64,000 nt of DNA from Lentinus brumalis (GCA_001792895.1 MARA01000020.1:372001-436000), one strand, 5' to 3'; shown: positions 23,801-36,300, counted from the first letter of the stretch. Numbers and translations: made by a program. The notes: generated from the letters alone by a model not told the origin.

Positions 23801-24570
23801 TGGAAGGCCTCCACGGTGTACGCGACGTCGCCTGCGGGTGCGATCATGGCTGCGCCTCATAACGGCTCTCGTGCCAATTCTGTTTGTTTGAGCCGGGCAC
23901 GGCGAGTTCTGGCTGGTCATCGCGACGTGTTCTTTCGCGCTTGACACCTTGAAGGGCAGAACAGGGCAAAAACATTGCCCTGTTTTGACCCTCGACAGAA
24001 CCGATCTATCCTATGCAGCATCCCTTGAGCCACACCGCGTCCTGTTCGAGTGCTGGCTCCCGTACTCCAGCTTGTGCGTATGGACAAATGGCTATGTGTC
24101 TTGCGCCTGGGGGACTACTACAAGCCTTCTCCTGCTCTGGGATACCCACGCTCATTGTGCTATCATGCGCGCAGCTGGGGGTCAGCTCGCCTCGCTGGTT
24201 CGCTGTCCATGTGTCCTCCCCGACGTCCGCTTATGCTCCCGAGGCTTCTTGCATGACATCGCTTGGGGAGGCTGTGTCCGGTCGACGTTGGGAAGAATAC
24301 GTGGCATGGCGAAGGACCTCGAACGACATTCAGGCGGTTTCATCGTCCGCAGTCGAGCGACTCAGTACGGCCGCGACGTCTCGTGTCGCGCTTCGTGTCG
24401 GGCGCGCTGTTCCTTTCCTTCGTCCCTGTTCTGTCGTACACGAAGCTGATTATAATGATGCGCGCACAGTGTTGACGAAGGTGTTCGTGTACTGTGGGAT
24501 TGGGATCATGGCCGTGGGGGTGATCCCGGTGATGTTCGAGGTGCTGGGCTGGGGTGTCAAGACGAGCTGA
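20900..24570 (+). CDS. LCB3: Long-chain base-1-phosphate phosphatase (PAP2 family, Lcb3-like)
   Basis: Exons 20900-21015, 21072-21291, 21348-21472, 21971-22068, 22122-22451, 22511-22762, 22828-23238 and 24470-24570 join in phase. The PAP2 phosphatase motifs are complete: KDFCCSPRPFAPPVTRL, then YGFPSTHSTNS, then SIVYGRLYTGMHSFTDC with its catalytic His. Several membrane spans surround them (HTFFMIMLPLFFFFG, VLAVGVYVSS, AVIVPLCLYLV, IMAVGVIPVMFEVLGWG). Lcb3-type enzymes sit in the endoplasmic reticulum and dephosphorylate sphingoid-base phosphates, feeding ceramide synthesis (established for yeast). Intron 3 (21473-21970) and the last intron (23239-24469, 1231 bases) are far longer than usual and may hold inserted DNA. 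The first intron (21016-21071) was chosen to restore frame and is the least certain join. Confidence 0.88.
23954..23990. repeat. Hairpin-forming inverted repeat inside the long last intron
   Basis: AACAGGGCAA (23960-23969) pairs perfectly with TTGCCCTGTT (23975-23984) over a five-base loop, and the stem extends imperfectly outward (AGGGC... against ...ACCCT). It may be part of an inserted element in the 1231-base intron. Confidence 0.6.
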
Positions 24571-25102
24571 GTCATCCCTGCTCGCGCTCGGAGATAGATG
24601 TCCTCGCAATGTGTCCAGTACTTGTATGGTTTGGTTTTGTGGACTTCCGGGCTACTTATTGTATCGCATACTATTACTCAATATACCCTGTATCGCGCTG
24701 TCGAGAGTCGAGACTACTTGGGGATGCTAGTAAGTACCACGTAGTAAGTGCTGCGGCCGACTGCGAGCGCAGCTCGGAGCGGGTGTGTATGCCGAGGCTG
24801 AGCGACTTACGCACCCTTCCGGCGCGCTGATGAGCTCTAGGGGTTAGGTTCAAAGCGATATTGTAAATGCCAATATTGCGAAACTTTATGTGTGCCATCG
24901 GAATCTCAATATCTGCTTATCGGTGTAAGCTCACATCAATAATTGATTGTAACTCAGCACCGAGAAAAATGGTGCGACTTATGCGGTTCTGGAGTGTTCT
25001 GCGGGTAACCAAACATTATGTAATGGTAAGAGGGAGTGCGGGCGATTGAAGCTTGTTAGAAAACCGCAACTTGTACCGCAGCGACCACGACCTCCTCCCG
25101 CC
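24571..25102. other. Spacer between the phosphatase and bZIP genes
   Basis: Contains the phosphatase 3' flank (AT-rich, 24,640-24,690) and the bZIP 5' flank. No gene was recognised. Confidence 0.4.
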
Positions 25103-27204
25103 ATGCTTGTCGACAATCCCATCCAGCACACTTTCTCAAACCCGTACAACCCCTCGTTCGAGGAGTTCTTCAACACGGAACTCTTTGGAGGGTCCTCCAA
25201 CCCCACCGCAGGCTCGAGTGGCTCTTCCCCCCGCTCGTCCCCGTCCAACTCCTTCACCGGTCTTCCTCCTACTCCTCCCGAGCCGTTCTCTATCAACGAC
25301 ATCTCTCTCTCTCCAAGTCCTTTCTTCTCCATCGCCCAGGACGATGAGCTGTCCAAGCTCAGCTCCTTCGTTCCCCCGCCACCGCGGCCGGGTACGACTT
25401 CCTCGCCTCGTACCCGCAAATGACACAGATGAGCAGCCCCGAGTCATCAGGTTCAGGTTCGGGAACCTTCTCGTCATCAGGCGACTCGCCCGTGAGCATA
25501 GATCCCCAGCTCATGCACACCCCTGCCGGCGAGAAACCCGCAAGCGAGTTCGACGAGGAGGAAGAGGGTGACGATGACGACCTTGTCCTCGACAACGACG
25601 ACCTCCAGAGCATCCCCGAGGACCACGTCCTGCCTCAGATGAAGGTAGGCGGCAGGGGCAAGGCGAACCGCAAGGGCACCGTGCGCGACGGCGGCATCAC
25701 GAAGCGCGCAGGCAGCGTCGAGAAGAACAATATGCAGCCGGCAATGCTCTCCACCACCTCTGTCGATCCCGATGACTGGCGGCCGACGCCTGAAGAGTAC
25801 AAGAAGATGTCCTCCAAGGAGAAACGTCAGCTCCGTAACAAGATCAGTGCACGCAACTTCCGTGTCCGCCGAAAGGGTCTGTCTTCTTTCTTCTCCTATG
25901 TCGTGCAAATTTTCAATGCTGACCTCGTGTTCAGAGTACATCACCACGCTTGAGGGCGATATCGCAGACCGTGACAGGCTCATCGATGCGATCCGCACCG
26001 AACTGGGCAGCATGAAGAACGAGAACGTGGCCCTTCGCCAGGAGATCGACGCGCTTAAGAAGGCGCTTCTTGAGGGTCGTGGCCGTTCTGACACCCCCGT
26101 GCTCCCGCCCCCTGGTCCTCTCCCTCCTGTTTCCGCTGCTGTCCGTGCTTCTGCTTCTTCTCCTGCCCCCCGCAGTCCGCTTCTTTCTCCCAACACCCAG
26201 AAGGATCTTCCCACATCCCCGCGCCTCAACGCCCGCAATGCGTTCTGGGGCGGTGCCCATGGCATGGGCAACTTTGGCAGCATCACACCTGTTCACACTA
26301 CGCTCGTCCCGGAGTGGAGCACCATCCTCAGCGGCAAGGCTGCACAAGGGCGGAAGAGTCCTGCGTTGCAGGAGAACATCAACCCGTCCTTGAACGGCTC
26401 GGCATCGGCACTCCAGTCTCTCCTCGGCGGTCGCACAGAAGAGAAGCAGAAGGAGCAGTCGCTCACCATGCCCATGGGCGGTTTCGACATGTTCACCGAC
26501 ACGAACCCCTTCACGCTCAAGTCCTTGGATGCGTATGTATATACGTGACCCAAGTCTGCATGAGAAACTCACCCTGTCCTTACAGGTACCGCATGCAGCT
26601 CTGGGGCAAAATGGCTCAGCAGCAGGCCACGCAACGCCAGGGACAGAGCCAGGGCCAGCAGTCCGCTTCCAGCCCCAGCGGTCTCGCGGGCAACCTCCGT
26701 CCCCACTACTTCAACAAGAGCCCCACGCTCTCGGCCCTTCTCTCGGGCAAGTCGCTCTCGTCCTCCGCCTCCGCCGCTACCTCCCAGCTCCTCCACCCCT
26801 ACCCGACTCCCCCGAGCTCGCCTCCTCTCGGCTCGGCTGCTTCCGCCAATGCACACAAGGCCGATGCTGCAACCGCGCAGCATGCCATGCTCGCGTCGAT
26901 GGCGTCACAAACGCTGTTCAGCAAGCTCGGTGGTGCGTTCTGGGACGCGTTCGCACGCCCGTCCGGCACGCTCGGTCCCAACGGCCACGTCAAGCAGGAG
27001 TGGGACGCGGACAAGGTCCGGCGCGTCATGGAGGGCACGGCCGTCGTGCGCGTCGTCGACGTCGAGCCCCAGCAGCAACCAGCTGCGCGCCCTTCCCCTT
27101 CCCCTGTTGCGCAGAAGCTGGAGAAGGACTGCCAGAGTTGCAAAGCGGCTGTCGCTGACATCCTCTCGGAGAGCATGGCGAGCCTCAGCCTCGGGAGGAA
27201 GTAG
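25103..27204 (+). CDS. bZIP transcription factor
   Basis: Exons about 25103-25876, 25935-26532 and 26586-27204. The N-terminal half is Ser/Pro-rich with an acidic patch (EFDEEEEGDDDDLVLDNDD), a likely activation region. The basic region spans the first intron: KEKRQLRNKISARNFRVRR-KEYITTLEGDI. It has the bZIP N-x7-R pattern (N..R in NKISARNFR), followed by the heptad leucine zipper DRDRLIDAIRTELGSMKNEN and LRQEIDALKKALLEG. The C-terminal half is Gln/Ser/Pro-rich and ends SESMASLSLGRK. It binds DNA as a dimer in the nucleus (family knowledge); its target pathway is unknown. Frame continuity breaks near 25,390: LSSFVPPPPRPG and GYDFLASYPQMTQM need one extra G in a GGG run. Start ATG 25103 gives MLVDNPIQHTFSNPYNPSF. 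Confidence 0.85.
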
Positions 27205-28596
27205 GCATCGTTCGTTGGTGTCTCTTCACGGTCATCCGTGGTCACAGCGGTTCACCCCTCGGGGCCCGTTTGAAGAGCATCGCGCCCGCTGGCGCACACC
27301 CCGACGAAGTCGAGTCTCGCAGGTGTCATTCAAGTCGGAAAGCCCAAGCAACCGAAGACGAAGAAGCGTTACGTATCACTTCCCTCCCCTCCTCGCCTTT
27401 GTTCGCAGACATCCCGCTCGCGTTACGCTGAGCGGACCCACCTTCCTTGTTGTGCATAGTTCGTTCTCCCCCTCTCATGTCTTGCTCGGTTATATATTCG
27501 TCCGTTCTGTTTAATCGCCGTATGTCGTTTAGTAGTACACTCTCTCCGTCTCTTGCGCCGATCCTCGAATCCCGATCCTCGAACTCCGAACTACGAAAAC
27601 CCTCTGGACCCTCGTTTTCGCACCGTCCCCGAACCCCCGCTCATCCTCTCGAAGTGTCTCTCCATCCCTCGCCGACTCTTCTGTCTCCATCTCCCTCTCC
27701 GTCTCCGTCTCCGTCTCCGCCTCCGGTTCCGGTCCCCCTCCCCTCCGCTAATCAGCATCGCCTGCGCTAGTCCATGGCCCGCCCTGGCGTCGGAGTCCCG
27801 CATCCGCATGCGCGTACGTGTACAATATGCTCTTCCCACCCTACCCCAGCCCCCAACCCCCATCCCCACCTTGCTCCTACCAGCCCTCACATACGCATAC
27901 GCATACGCATGCAGCTTCGGACTCCGGACTTTGGACGGTCATATCGTGTACATATCCATATCCCCCCGGTCTCGATGCCCCGGGCTCTGCATCGCTCGCT
28001 CGGAATTGTCGAATAGTTAGTTTAGTCAGTCAGTACGTTTGCCCAGTCTGTCGGTCTCGTCGCCCTGTTGAACGATCGAAAAGTGTGTATGAGTAGCTCT
28101 GCTCTGAATTCATAGATGTTTTGCAAGCAAGCGGAGTCGGAGGCGTTCAGGCTGCATGCAATCCTTGGGATTGGTGATGTGCAAGGTATGGTCATTATTC
28201 AGCGTGCTTAAGGTCTTGTCAGTGCGCAGAGAGTATGATGACACGTAGCGGGCAACTACAAGATGACACATACCTGCACAAGCTGCGCAAGACGAAATCG
28301 TGCAACTTCCCTGTGAATTCCTGATGATGCGAGAAGCGAGACAGACGATGTACGAACAGATATAAAGTACGAGTACAGTAAGGACTAGGTATGTATAGGT
28401 TTAGTAGGTGTGGGTACAGTAGGTATAGGTACAGTACTCATAATGCTACAAGGGACGATAAGGCGAGGAGAAGGCTACTGCGTGCAAGACATCAAGCTAA
28501 CTGTACTGGCCAACGGGAACATAGGATATTTCTATTGAGAGATCGCACCTCTAGAAAAGCGTGGAAGATGTGGGTGGCATCGGTGCCTTTCTGCCA
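27205..28596. other. Low-complexity intergenic region with microsatellites
   Basis: Convergent 3' flanks of the bZIP and HNH genes. It holds a TCTCCG-type hexamer run at about 27,690-27,725, an ACGCAT run at about 27,892-27,911, and degenerate TAGGTACAG repeats at about 28,370-28,436. No gene recognised. Confidence 0.55.
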
Positions 28597-30270
28597 TCAA
28601 GTGTCGAGTCCTGGTGCAGGAGGGAGCTCAAAGTTCGCTGTGGTGAAAAATACAGGGCTTAGTGCGTGAGCTCAATGCAAGCAGTGTGTGCGACTCACAA
28701 TGACCAAAGAGCAGGAGAGAAGACATATCCATCACATCGTCGTCAGAATATCGCTCCGAGAGATTGGTAAGCTTGGCAATGATCTGGCGGGTCTCCTCGA
28801 CACTGAGTGCCTCATGGGCACAAGGGTCCGTGTCTTCAGTAAAGGACAAGCTGGTTTCGGAGCCCATATCGTCTGACGAGGCATCGCTGTCGGCCCTGTC
28901 GGCGGCCAGTACCTCAGGCTGGTCCGCGGGCGAAGCCTGCAGATATGGACAGTGAGCATCGGCTGGCCGATAGCTGTCCACGAAGAACTCACATCACGTC
29001 TCCTACGAGCCGTCTCCGTCTCCGTCTTGCTTCCAGAGCCGGGCTTCTGTGCAAGCTTCTCTTCAGGCGCGTGCTCAGCCGTCTTATACTCGTTGATCTT
29101 GATAGGATCCAATACTTCCCCGTCTGGAACGTACGTAGGCCTCCAATAAATCTGCGCCGCGAGGTCTTGTGTCAGCTGCATCAGCCGTTGACCGCGGATG
29201 GTGACGTGTCGAGCCCAGTCGGGGTAGCGACGTTTGAATTCTCGAAACTTCCAGGCCGCATTGAGAACCCAGAAGAGCGAGTTTACAAGGAACGGCGGCC
29301 TTCGTGCGGTTGCGTGTTTGAAGGGCGGTCGAATAACGTCATCTTCGAAAGCACGAAGCTCGCCGTCTTGAACAGACCACAACGAGTAGGATTCGACCGG
29401 GGTGATCGGCTGGCCTTGCGGAACGGGCGCAGGAGGAGCATCGCGGAAAACGAGCGGGCAGCGGAACGGTGAGAAGTGAGCGGGCTTGAGAACGACAACG
29501 TCATATGAGATGTCGGGATCCTGGACCTGGATCATACTCAGACGTCATGCAAGGCAGCAGTCGGAATGATACTCACGATGATGGGTTCCCTTCGCTCATG
29601 GTCAATGTGTTCACGGCTGAACCCCTCGCGGCTCATCCCCCAAATCTCATCTTGCCATTTCTTATTCGCTGCCTTAAACCTGTCGATAAGCTGCAAGAGA
29701 TCGTGGTCGGCGCAGGTAATTGCGATGGTAGAATAAGAGTCGATATGCACATGAATGCCGGGAAGGACTACAACGCCACACAAGCATGTCTCAGCACCAC
29801 CTTTGTGCAACGGAGGGTTATGACACTCACGAAATACGATGTTCGACAGGTGTTCAAGAAAAAAAGCGCGCTTTGCTATACCGAGCCAGTCAACGATATG
29901 ATAGATCTAACGCATCATCAGAAAGACATGTCAACGAGATTTCGAGTCTGAGACTCACCACCTCATTCGCGCGACCGTCGGTCTTCGCGTTCTCATTGCG
30001 CACTACATTGATTAGATGCGCCTGATGCAGATTCACGTCGCTGATGCCTGTCAAAAAGCAACCTTGATCAACGGCGGAAAGTAGTTTGCGGCTCGACTTG
30101 GTCGTCTCCTTGATGGCCCGGGTTCGGCTTGACTTAGTTGAGCTCGGTCTACTCGAAACATTGCTGCCTGTATGCGGCGCGAGGGTATTCTGGTGCTCGT
30201 AGCCTGGGTAGGCGGTGATCGACGAGATCCCCGTGAGCTGGAGTTCTCCTGTGGATGAGATTCTAGTCAT
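28597..30270 (-). CDS. HNH-endonuclease-domain fungal protein
   Basis: Six exons (30270-29959, 29906-29831, 29767-29577, 29526-28993, 28936-28699, 28637-28597) join in phase to 463 residues. The N-terminal half has the fungal HNH_2 pattern: GCFLTGISDVNLHQAHLI, then a helical linker (VDWLGIAKRAFFLEHLSN), then NIVFLLPGIHVHIDSYSTI with the second conserved His. The middle (DISYDVVVLKPAHFSPF) and tail (EYKTAEHAPEEKL, then NLSERYSDDDVMDMSSL) are charged and less conserved. Such proteins are common in basidiomycete genomes with no defined role; the fold suggests a DNA nuclease. It is transcribed in the same direction as cluster 2 gene D, 404 bases downstream of it, so it could be cargo or a neighbour. 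A TATA-like sequence lies at 30316-30323 upstream of its ATG. Confidence 0.75.
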
Positions 30271-30673
30271 GATCGCTGCCAACCGTACAGTAAGTTTATG
30301 AGGGAGAAAAGAGGGGTATATACACGCCCATGCAAACGGAGACGAGAATCTGATGTCCATCGCGGACATCGGACCTCAAGGATATGGACACGAGACGCCT
30401 GCGGTCATTTAGTCAGCCGTGCGCCAATGGCGGGGACATTGATTTTTGGAGGTCGGACCATAGGTGGTGGTCGCGCGATCGGACTGGTGATCTCGCTGGC
30501 GCGTCGCGCACTGGGTGCAGAAGGTTGAGATGTGTTTGAGCCTTGAGGACATCGTACATACTCGGATAAGTTTATATATGCAGACGGGCATGTAGTACAA
30601 TCACATTCACGAAGTTTGAGGGAAGTTTGAGGTACAAGTAACTTATAAGGCTAGTAAGTGGTACGTACGTGGA
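30271..30673. promoter_or_regulatory. Upstream region of the HNH gene
   Basis: Holds a TATA-like GTATATAC (30316-30323, usable on the minus strand) 46 bases above the HNH start, and a second TA-rich site at about 30,570-30,578. No gene seen. Confidence 0.4.
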
Positions 30674-32355
30674 TCAGTCCGCACCAGCCTGAGTCGCAGG
30701 TGTCTCGAACTCCGGGAAGTCATCTTCGCCTTCCTCCTGTGCCCCATCATCTTCGTCCTCAGACGGATCAATGTAGACCTCTCCGATACCGCTCGGGTAG
30801 GTCTGACGGTCCGTCGCGATGATAGATTGCTCCCATCTGGTCTGGCATGAGCAACACCGTACCCTCCGGGTGAGATGATAGTGCGAGAGCAAACTCACTG
30901 CATCCATGCGACTGCCTTGCGGTCCTTCCCGTGCTCTTTGTACAGAGTGTCGTACGCCTTCGTAATACCTGACCAGAACCCGCTGTCGCCACCCTTGACT
31001 GTCGGAAGGTCAACGAGAGGACGAGCGACATCGCGCTGCGAGAGGCATCCACCTGGAATGAGAAGAGCATATGTATGGGCATGGGAAAAGCGTACCAAGA
31101 GCGCGAGATGTGCGCTCCATTTTTGCGTGAGAGCGGTAGGTTTGGGTTTACCATGCCACTTGTTCAACACGGTCTCTTCGAGTTGTGCAAGCGAGGCGAG
31201 GGTCTTTGGGTGGACACTTCGAAATATCTGTACATCCCACTGAATGAGCTGCGAGCATTCAAATTTATTCGCGAGAAACAGTAGCTCACCATCTTACGGA
31301 ATTGGTTCTTCGCATTATTGATCTCCTTGGTGAGGAATGGGGTGACCTCATTCTTGACGACTTGGTTACTGAGATAGGCAGCCATGTCCAGTTTCTCATG
31401 GTGGGATTTGATGTACTTCTGCATATAACAAGTCCGAGTCGGAGTAGATAAGCAGGGGTTTTCCCGGCACTGGGAAACTCACCTCGATAGGACTGAGAAG
31501 CTTTGTGTAATTGACTTGCGGCGACGCGACATAGTGCTTCACGAGAGCCTTGAGGGTCAGCTGAACATTGAAATTCCGAGGCACGCCGCAGTGGTTAGCC
31601 GACTCCGAGGAAGTGTAGCGCGCAGTCGCCTGACGCGTGTCCATTCAACGCACCTTGTGAGCACGGCCAAGTTCCCACCTCTTCCCTATCAGCTTCTCCA
31701 TCTCGTTGAGTCGGCAGAAGAGTGCGCCTAGTTGACTACCGAGAAGACTGCTTGAGGAGGCCTCTTTCAAGAGGTATGCGTACAGATGAGCTCTTTGCTG
31801 TGCCTCGTCGAGCTGAAGATAATCTAGGTTAACTGGGTAATATGCACAGATGAATTGGACCTCGCATACCCGGGCGAAATGGTATAGCAGGTTACGCTGT
31901 TCGCCTTCGAGCCCAAGGTGCGTTGCGAGTCGCGCAAGTGCGTCCAGATGGATAGGGTTGGCCTCCGAAGGAGCCGGAGGTCCTGGCTGCCTTTCACTCC
32001 ATCCTGGGAGCTGTATGCCGTACTGCGGCGCAGATGAGACAGAGTGAGGGACATAGCCAGGCTCCGAGAGATGCTGTCCGCTTTCGATGCCATGAGAAGT
32101 CGTCGCATGATATCCACTTCCGTACCCGGGTACAGATCCAGGCACGGCTTGAGGAGACATGAATTGGCCAGCCGGTGGGCGAGTAGGTGTCTCGGGTTCA
32201 CGGGCGTGATTCAGAGTAGCCTGGGAGCCCGACGAGATTGCGAAATCCCTGGCCAAGGAGTGAGAGCGTGAGATGTTGGGGCTTGGGTATGGCTGAGACG
32301 CGGTGCTCAGCCGTCCCTGGGCTCCGTGTGAGGTGTTTCTGTCCGGACCAGACAT
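30674..32355 (-). CDS. Transposon cluster 2 gene D, unknown 450-residue protein
   Basis: Six exons (32355-31654, 31560-31483, 31418-31290, 31239-31096, 31035-30899, 30836-30674) join with every junction in phase and no internal stop. The N-terminal 120 residues are Ser/Pro/Tyr/Gly-rich and disordered. Helical blocks follow: HLDALARLATHLGLEGEQR, GALFCRLNEMEKLIGKRW, KYIKSHHEKLDMAAYLSNQV, TKEINNAKNQFRKM and FWSGITKAYDTLYKEHG. The tail is acidic (PSEDEDDGAQEEGEDDFPEF). I do not recognise a named domain. The gene is divergent from gene C (204 bases between starts) and on the same strand as the transposase-like gene. By position it matches gene B of cluster 1. The clean splicing suggests it is under selection or recently active. 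Confidence 0.75.
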
Positions 32356-32559
32356 TACCAGAGGAGATAGAGAAGCCCAAGATGAAAGCCGTGTCACAGC
32401 TGAAGGGGAGCTGGGGATGGGATGTCGTAATTTTTGAGTTCACGAGTGATCGAGGAGTTTGAATATTCTGGGATGCGCCGACTGCGTTTGCATCCTCTCG
32501 ATGCTCGTGCCTCTCCGAACTCACCTTATCCCGAGTCTACCATCTCTGGTCGCTTCGCT
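32356..32559. promoter_or_regulatory. Divergent promoter between cluster 2 genes C and D
   Basis: 204 bases between two start codons on opposite strands, mirroring the A/B promoter of cluster 1. No TATA box is obvious. Confidence 0.4.
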
Positions 32560-33255
32560 ATGGCTTACAACCCTGGCTACAGCTCTGACCCACCAAGTTC
32601 CGACCCTTCAAGTTCTGTTCATTATCACCTGTATGGGCTTGCACCGTGAGTGTCTCTCGCCTCTCCTTGGCGGTCCAATAGTCCAAGAGCTCACCTTCAA
32701 GTTGCGTAGTACTTCTCCGGAAGCTGGGCCCCAGGCGGATGGAGATCATGATTCAGGCGGAGGGACAGAGGCCTCCAACTTGAAGTCTCAGGTCGCTGAT
32801 TCAGATGAGGAAAGTGCGAACACAGGTACGCTAGTTATACTCGCTCTCTCCTTCCAAGCCCCTGACTGTGTCCTATGATAGCGAGCGTGCTGGGAAAACG
32901 ACGTCGGTCAAACCGGGATGAATTTGAATACCTTGCATCGAGAGAAGATGTCGCCGATGCAACGTTCCGCATGGAGGTGCGCCTACGGAAGCGTATCGCG
33001 TGTCTGCAGGACGAGGTCCTTCAGTTGAGGGCGAAACACGATCGTCTATGCGCAGCCATCGATGCAGTGGTCGCGGGGGAGCTTCGTACACTCCAGCGGA
33101 ATGTGTGGTTCATCTGCAAGCACCTCGGCGTTCAAGAGCACAAGAACATGGGCCTCGAGGCGCTGCTCAAGATTGCCGACTACGAGCCACCATCTTTGGA
33201 GGAGATCGAAGCAGAGCGAGTACTTGAGGGACCGTACAGAGAGGGGTATGACTGA
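32560..33255 (+). CDS. Transposon cluster 2 gene C, coiled-coil 191-residue protein
   Basis: Three exons (32560-32645, 32710-32825, 32882-33255) join in phase. The N-terminus is short, Tyr/Ser/Pro-rich (MAYNPGYSSDPPSSD), followed by an acidic linker. A basic patch LGKRRRSNRDEFEYL could be a nuclear signal. A long amphipathic helix follows (RLRKRIACLQDEVLQLRAKH), then LRTLQRNVWFICKHLGVQE and SLEEIEAERVLEGPYREG. Dimerisation through the coiled coil is likely; function unknown. It is convergent with the transposase-like gene (54 bases between stops) and occupies the same place as gene A in cluster 1, although the sequences are not visibly alike. Confidence 0.75.
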
Positions 33256-33309
33256 TACATGTAATATGGTGTTCAAACAAACACGAGCCTATGCTCGACA
33301 TTCCACTAC

Positions 33310-36300
33310 TTACTCTGCGTGATATGTCTCCGGAGTGTACACAGTCCATTCGCCTGCAGCCATACCGTCAATTTGAGTTGCGGGAGCTGGAGCAGCCTGG
33401 CGTGGCCGCTTGGTCTGACGTCGATCATCATGGGAATTTGGTCGACCAGCACGTTTAGCACCACTTCGGAGACCTGCCTCCGGTGCGGCGGCAACAGGCT
33501 CAGAAGGCCCGGGGGAGGGTGGAGTGGAGACCGCCGGCGGTGTGGATGCCGCAGGAGGTGGCAGAGTAGAAGATGCAGTGGGCATTGCAGAATGATGAGC
33601 CTCCGGAGCCGGGTCGTCAGGGGCTGTACCATCGAGGGCGTGTCGTATTGCAATGGCCCTGCGGATCAGAGCAGCGGTGTCGGGGCGGGGAGTGCGAGTT
33701 TGGAAACGAGAGAGTAATGCTCCGGATCGGAGTTGCGCAAGGTTTAGTACGAGGTCATTGGGCTCGATGTGTGTCAGCTCAGATCCCTTCTTATCGAGCG
33801 TGATGCGCTCCTGCTTGAGCTCCCGAGTCTCCGTGCTAGTGCACATGTTGCGCGCGCAGTTGTGGAAGACATTCACGACCGTAAGGCAGTCCTGTCTCAG
33901 CCAGATGAGCCAGAGGAACTTGCAGCTTCGATGTTGGACTGAAAGCAAGACTCACCGCCAGCGAGGGAACAAGGTGGAAATCATCCAAGAGCGTGACCCC
34001 GGGAAACATATACGGGGATATCTGTGCGCCGATGGTGCACCGCTGAATCAGGATGGAGATGACACGCTGGGAAGCAGTGTCTGCAAGAATCTCGACGATG
34101 CGTCCTAGTGCAATCGCGCCCGGGTGGTCCAAGGGCTGTGACCGTGGATGGGCACGGTATAGTACAAAGTTGCCGGTCCGGGCGACATCATCGTCCTTCA
34201 GAATCACGGCGTGGCATTGACGGATGACAGAGCGACTGTTGAGGGGACGCATAGGACGACCGGCACGTCCTGACCGTGTAGACTCCCAAGACAAAGTCAT
34301 GGTCGGCTTGGGGACAGTCGAGTATTTCCCTGCAAACCTAGTGTGAGTAAACGGTTCGAGAACTAGTTTATCAATTATCTGCTCACCATATCCAGACCGC
34401 TTAAAGAGCGAGTTCATTCCCATGAGGCGTAGGAAGACTGCATCATGAAGGAAATCCCGCACACCGGGCCCAGCTCGCAGCAACCCTTCGCCGTTGTATA
34501 CATAACCTCCGCTGACAAGGTGCCGGATAGCATGCATGTGACTGAACGCATGAGCAATGTCGACACTTGGGGCATGATGATTGGAGTGGACACTCCGGAG
34601 GCGGATGACATAATTGTATGACTCGAACGTCTCCGTTGCATACAGAATGGCCGGCCCGAAGCGTCTGACGTGCGTGACCAAATGCAGGAGGATGTGGAAT
34701 TTCGGCTTGTTGAACCATTGAGTTGTCCAGAGGGCTGTCGCAGCCAGGAAGTCGTCGATAGCATCCTCGAGATGTGTCTGTATAGGCGACATAAGCATCA
34801 ACCTTTCAGTGAGACACTCAGCTCGACAGGGCGTACCAAATATGCAGTCTTGCTCTCAATGACCGGCTGGAACACAAGCGAGGCGAGACGACACAATGCT
34901 AGCCAGGCCTCATAGTGATTGCATGGAATCATCCCGTCGAGGACGGCTGGGGCTATCTGCAGAACCACTCGGAAATCACGGCCTGTTAGTGATCCGGCAT
35001 ACTGCACGAGTGTGTTCCCATTTGCCCGCGTTACCCCGAGACCGGAGAGTTCCAGGCTCTCGATGCGCTCGATCAATGTCGCCTTCCCTGGAGCCTTCTG
35101 GCGGGAGACGGCATCTCTCCAGAAATACTTGACAAACCCGAGGAGGACGACATGCAGGACCTCGACTGGAGTGTCTGCATGAGGGTCGAAGTCTGAAACA
35201 TCAGATGCATCAATGGCATGAACTTGAGAGAACTCGTAGTAGGTTAACGCACCATCTAGACGCAACGCGGGGTTATACAAGTCATCTGGCAGGGTAGCGC
35301 GGAACTCTTTCATCTTCTCTGCCAACGCCTCGCGCGTGTACCCACTAGAATTACCGCTCGAGCGTGATTTCAGCTTCGCGCAGTGCGCTGCCAACCGCTC
35401 CGCAAAGTGTTGGAAGTACTTGTCCTTCGACCCTGTCTCAGTCGCCACTGGGCCCGCATTCGAAGGGGCGCCACCCAGAATAAGCGCCAGCTGCTCGTCA
35501 AGGGCCCGTACTGTCTCTGCCTTGTCTCGCGGCCTCCCGGTCTATCACAATAATCAGTATCTGACTGCTCTGGCAAGGTCACAACAATGACATACCTCCA
35601 GAAATTCAGCCAAGCGGACTGCCTCCCTTGATCCCCAGGAGGTCGAGCTTTGTCCGACGACCGTACATGGCAGATTCGACAGAAGCATTTCCCTGTAAGC
35701 CCGATGTGCGAAGCGAACTCTGACTGCATTGGATTGTCGCCGAGCATGGCAAGCACCCAAGGCATGACAAGCACGACTTCGTCATATTCGCAGTGATAGG
35801 CCAAGATGCCCTCCTCTCGGCTCTCTCTAAATATTGCCGTTCACCCTCAGACACATCCTCATGTGCAACACAAACAAGACGCACCTGAGCTGCTCAACTA
35901 CATCATCAAACATCTCCAGTGGTGATGCGATATTTGAGGTGCCGAGGAAGTGAATGTTGAACGGCAGCTGCGCCTGTTCACGAGGTAGACCAGCGAGCGT
36001 GAACAGCAGACTGTTGTGCTTGTTCCACTTCTTTGATACATTGCCGGAGGTGTCGTCGCAATAGAACCAGATCGGAAGGGTAAGCACGCGCTTTCCGTCC
36101 GCGAGAACGCGCCATGGATGTGGTAGGGCAACAGACACCTCCTCGATGTCTTCCTGGTACCCATCTGAACTATCCGTGCGCGTGATGACCCCTGAGATGC
36201 AAGAGCCTCAGAGACGTGAACAGCACAGAGTATGACAGTCATTACTGACCGGTTACTCGAGACGGACTGGGCAGGTTGTAATATGAGTGCTCGCGGGCGA

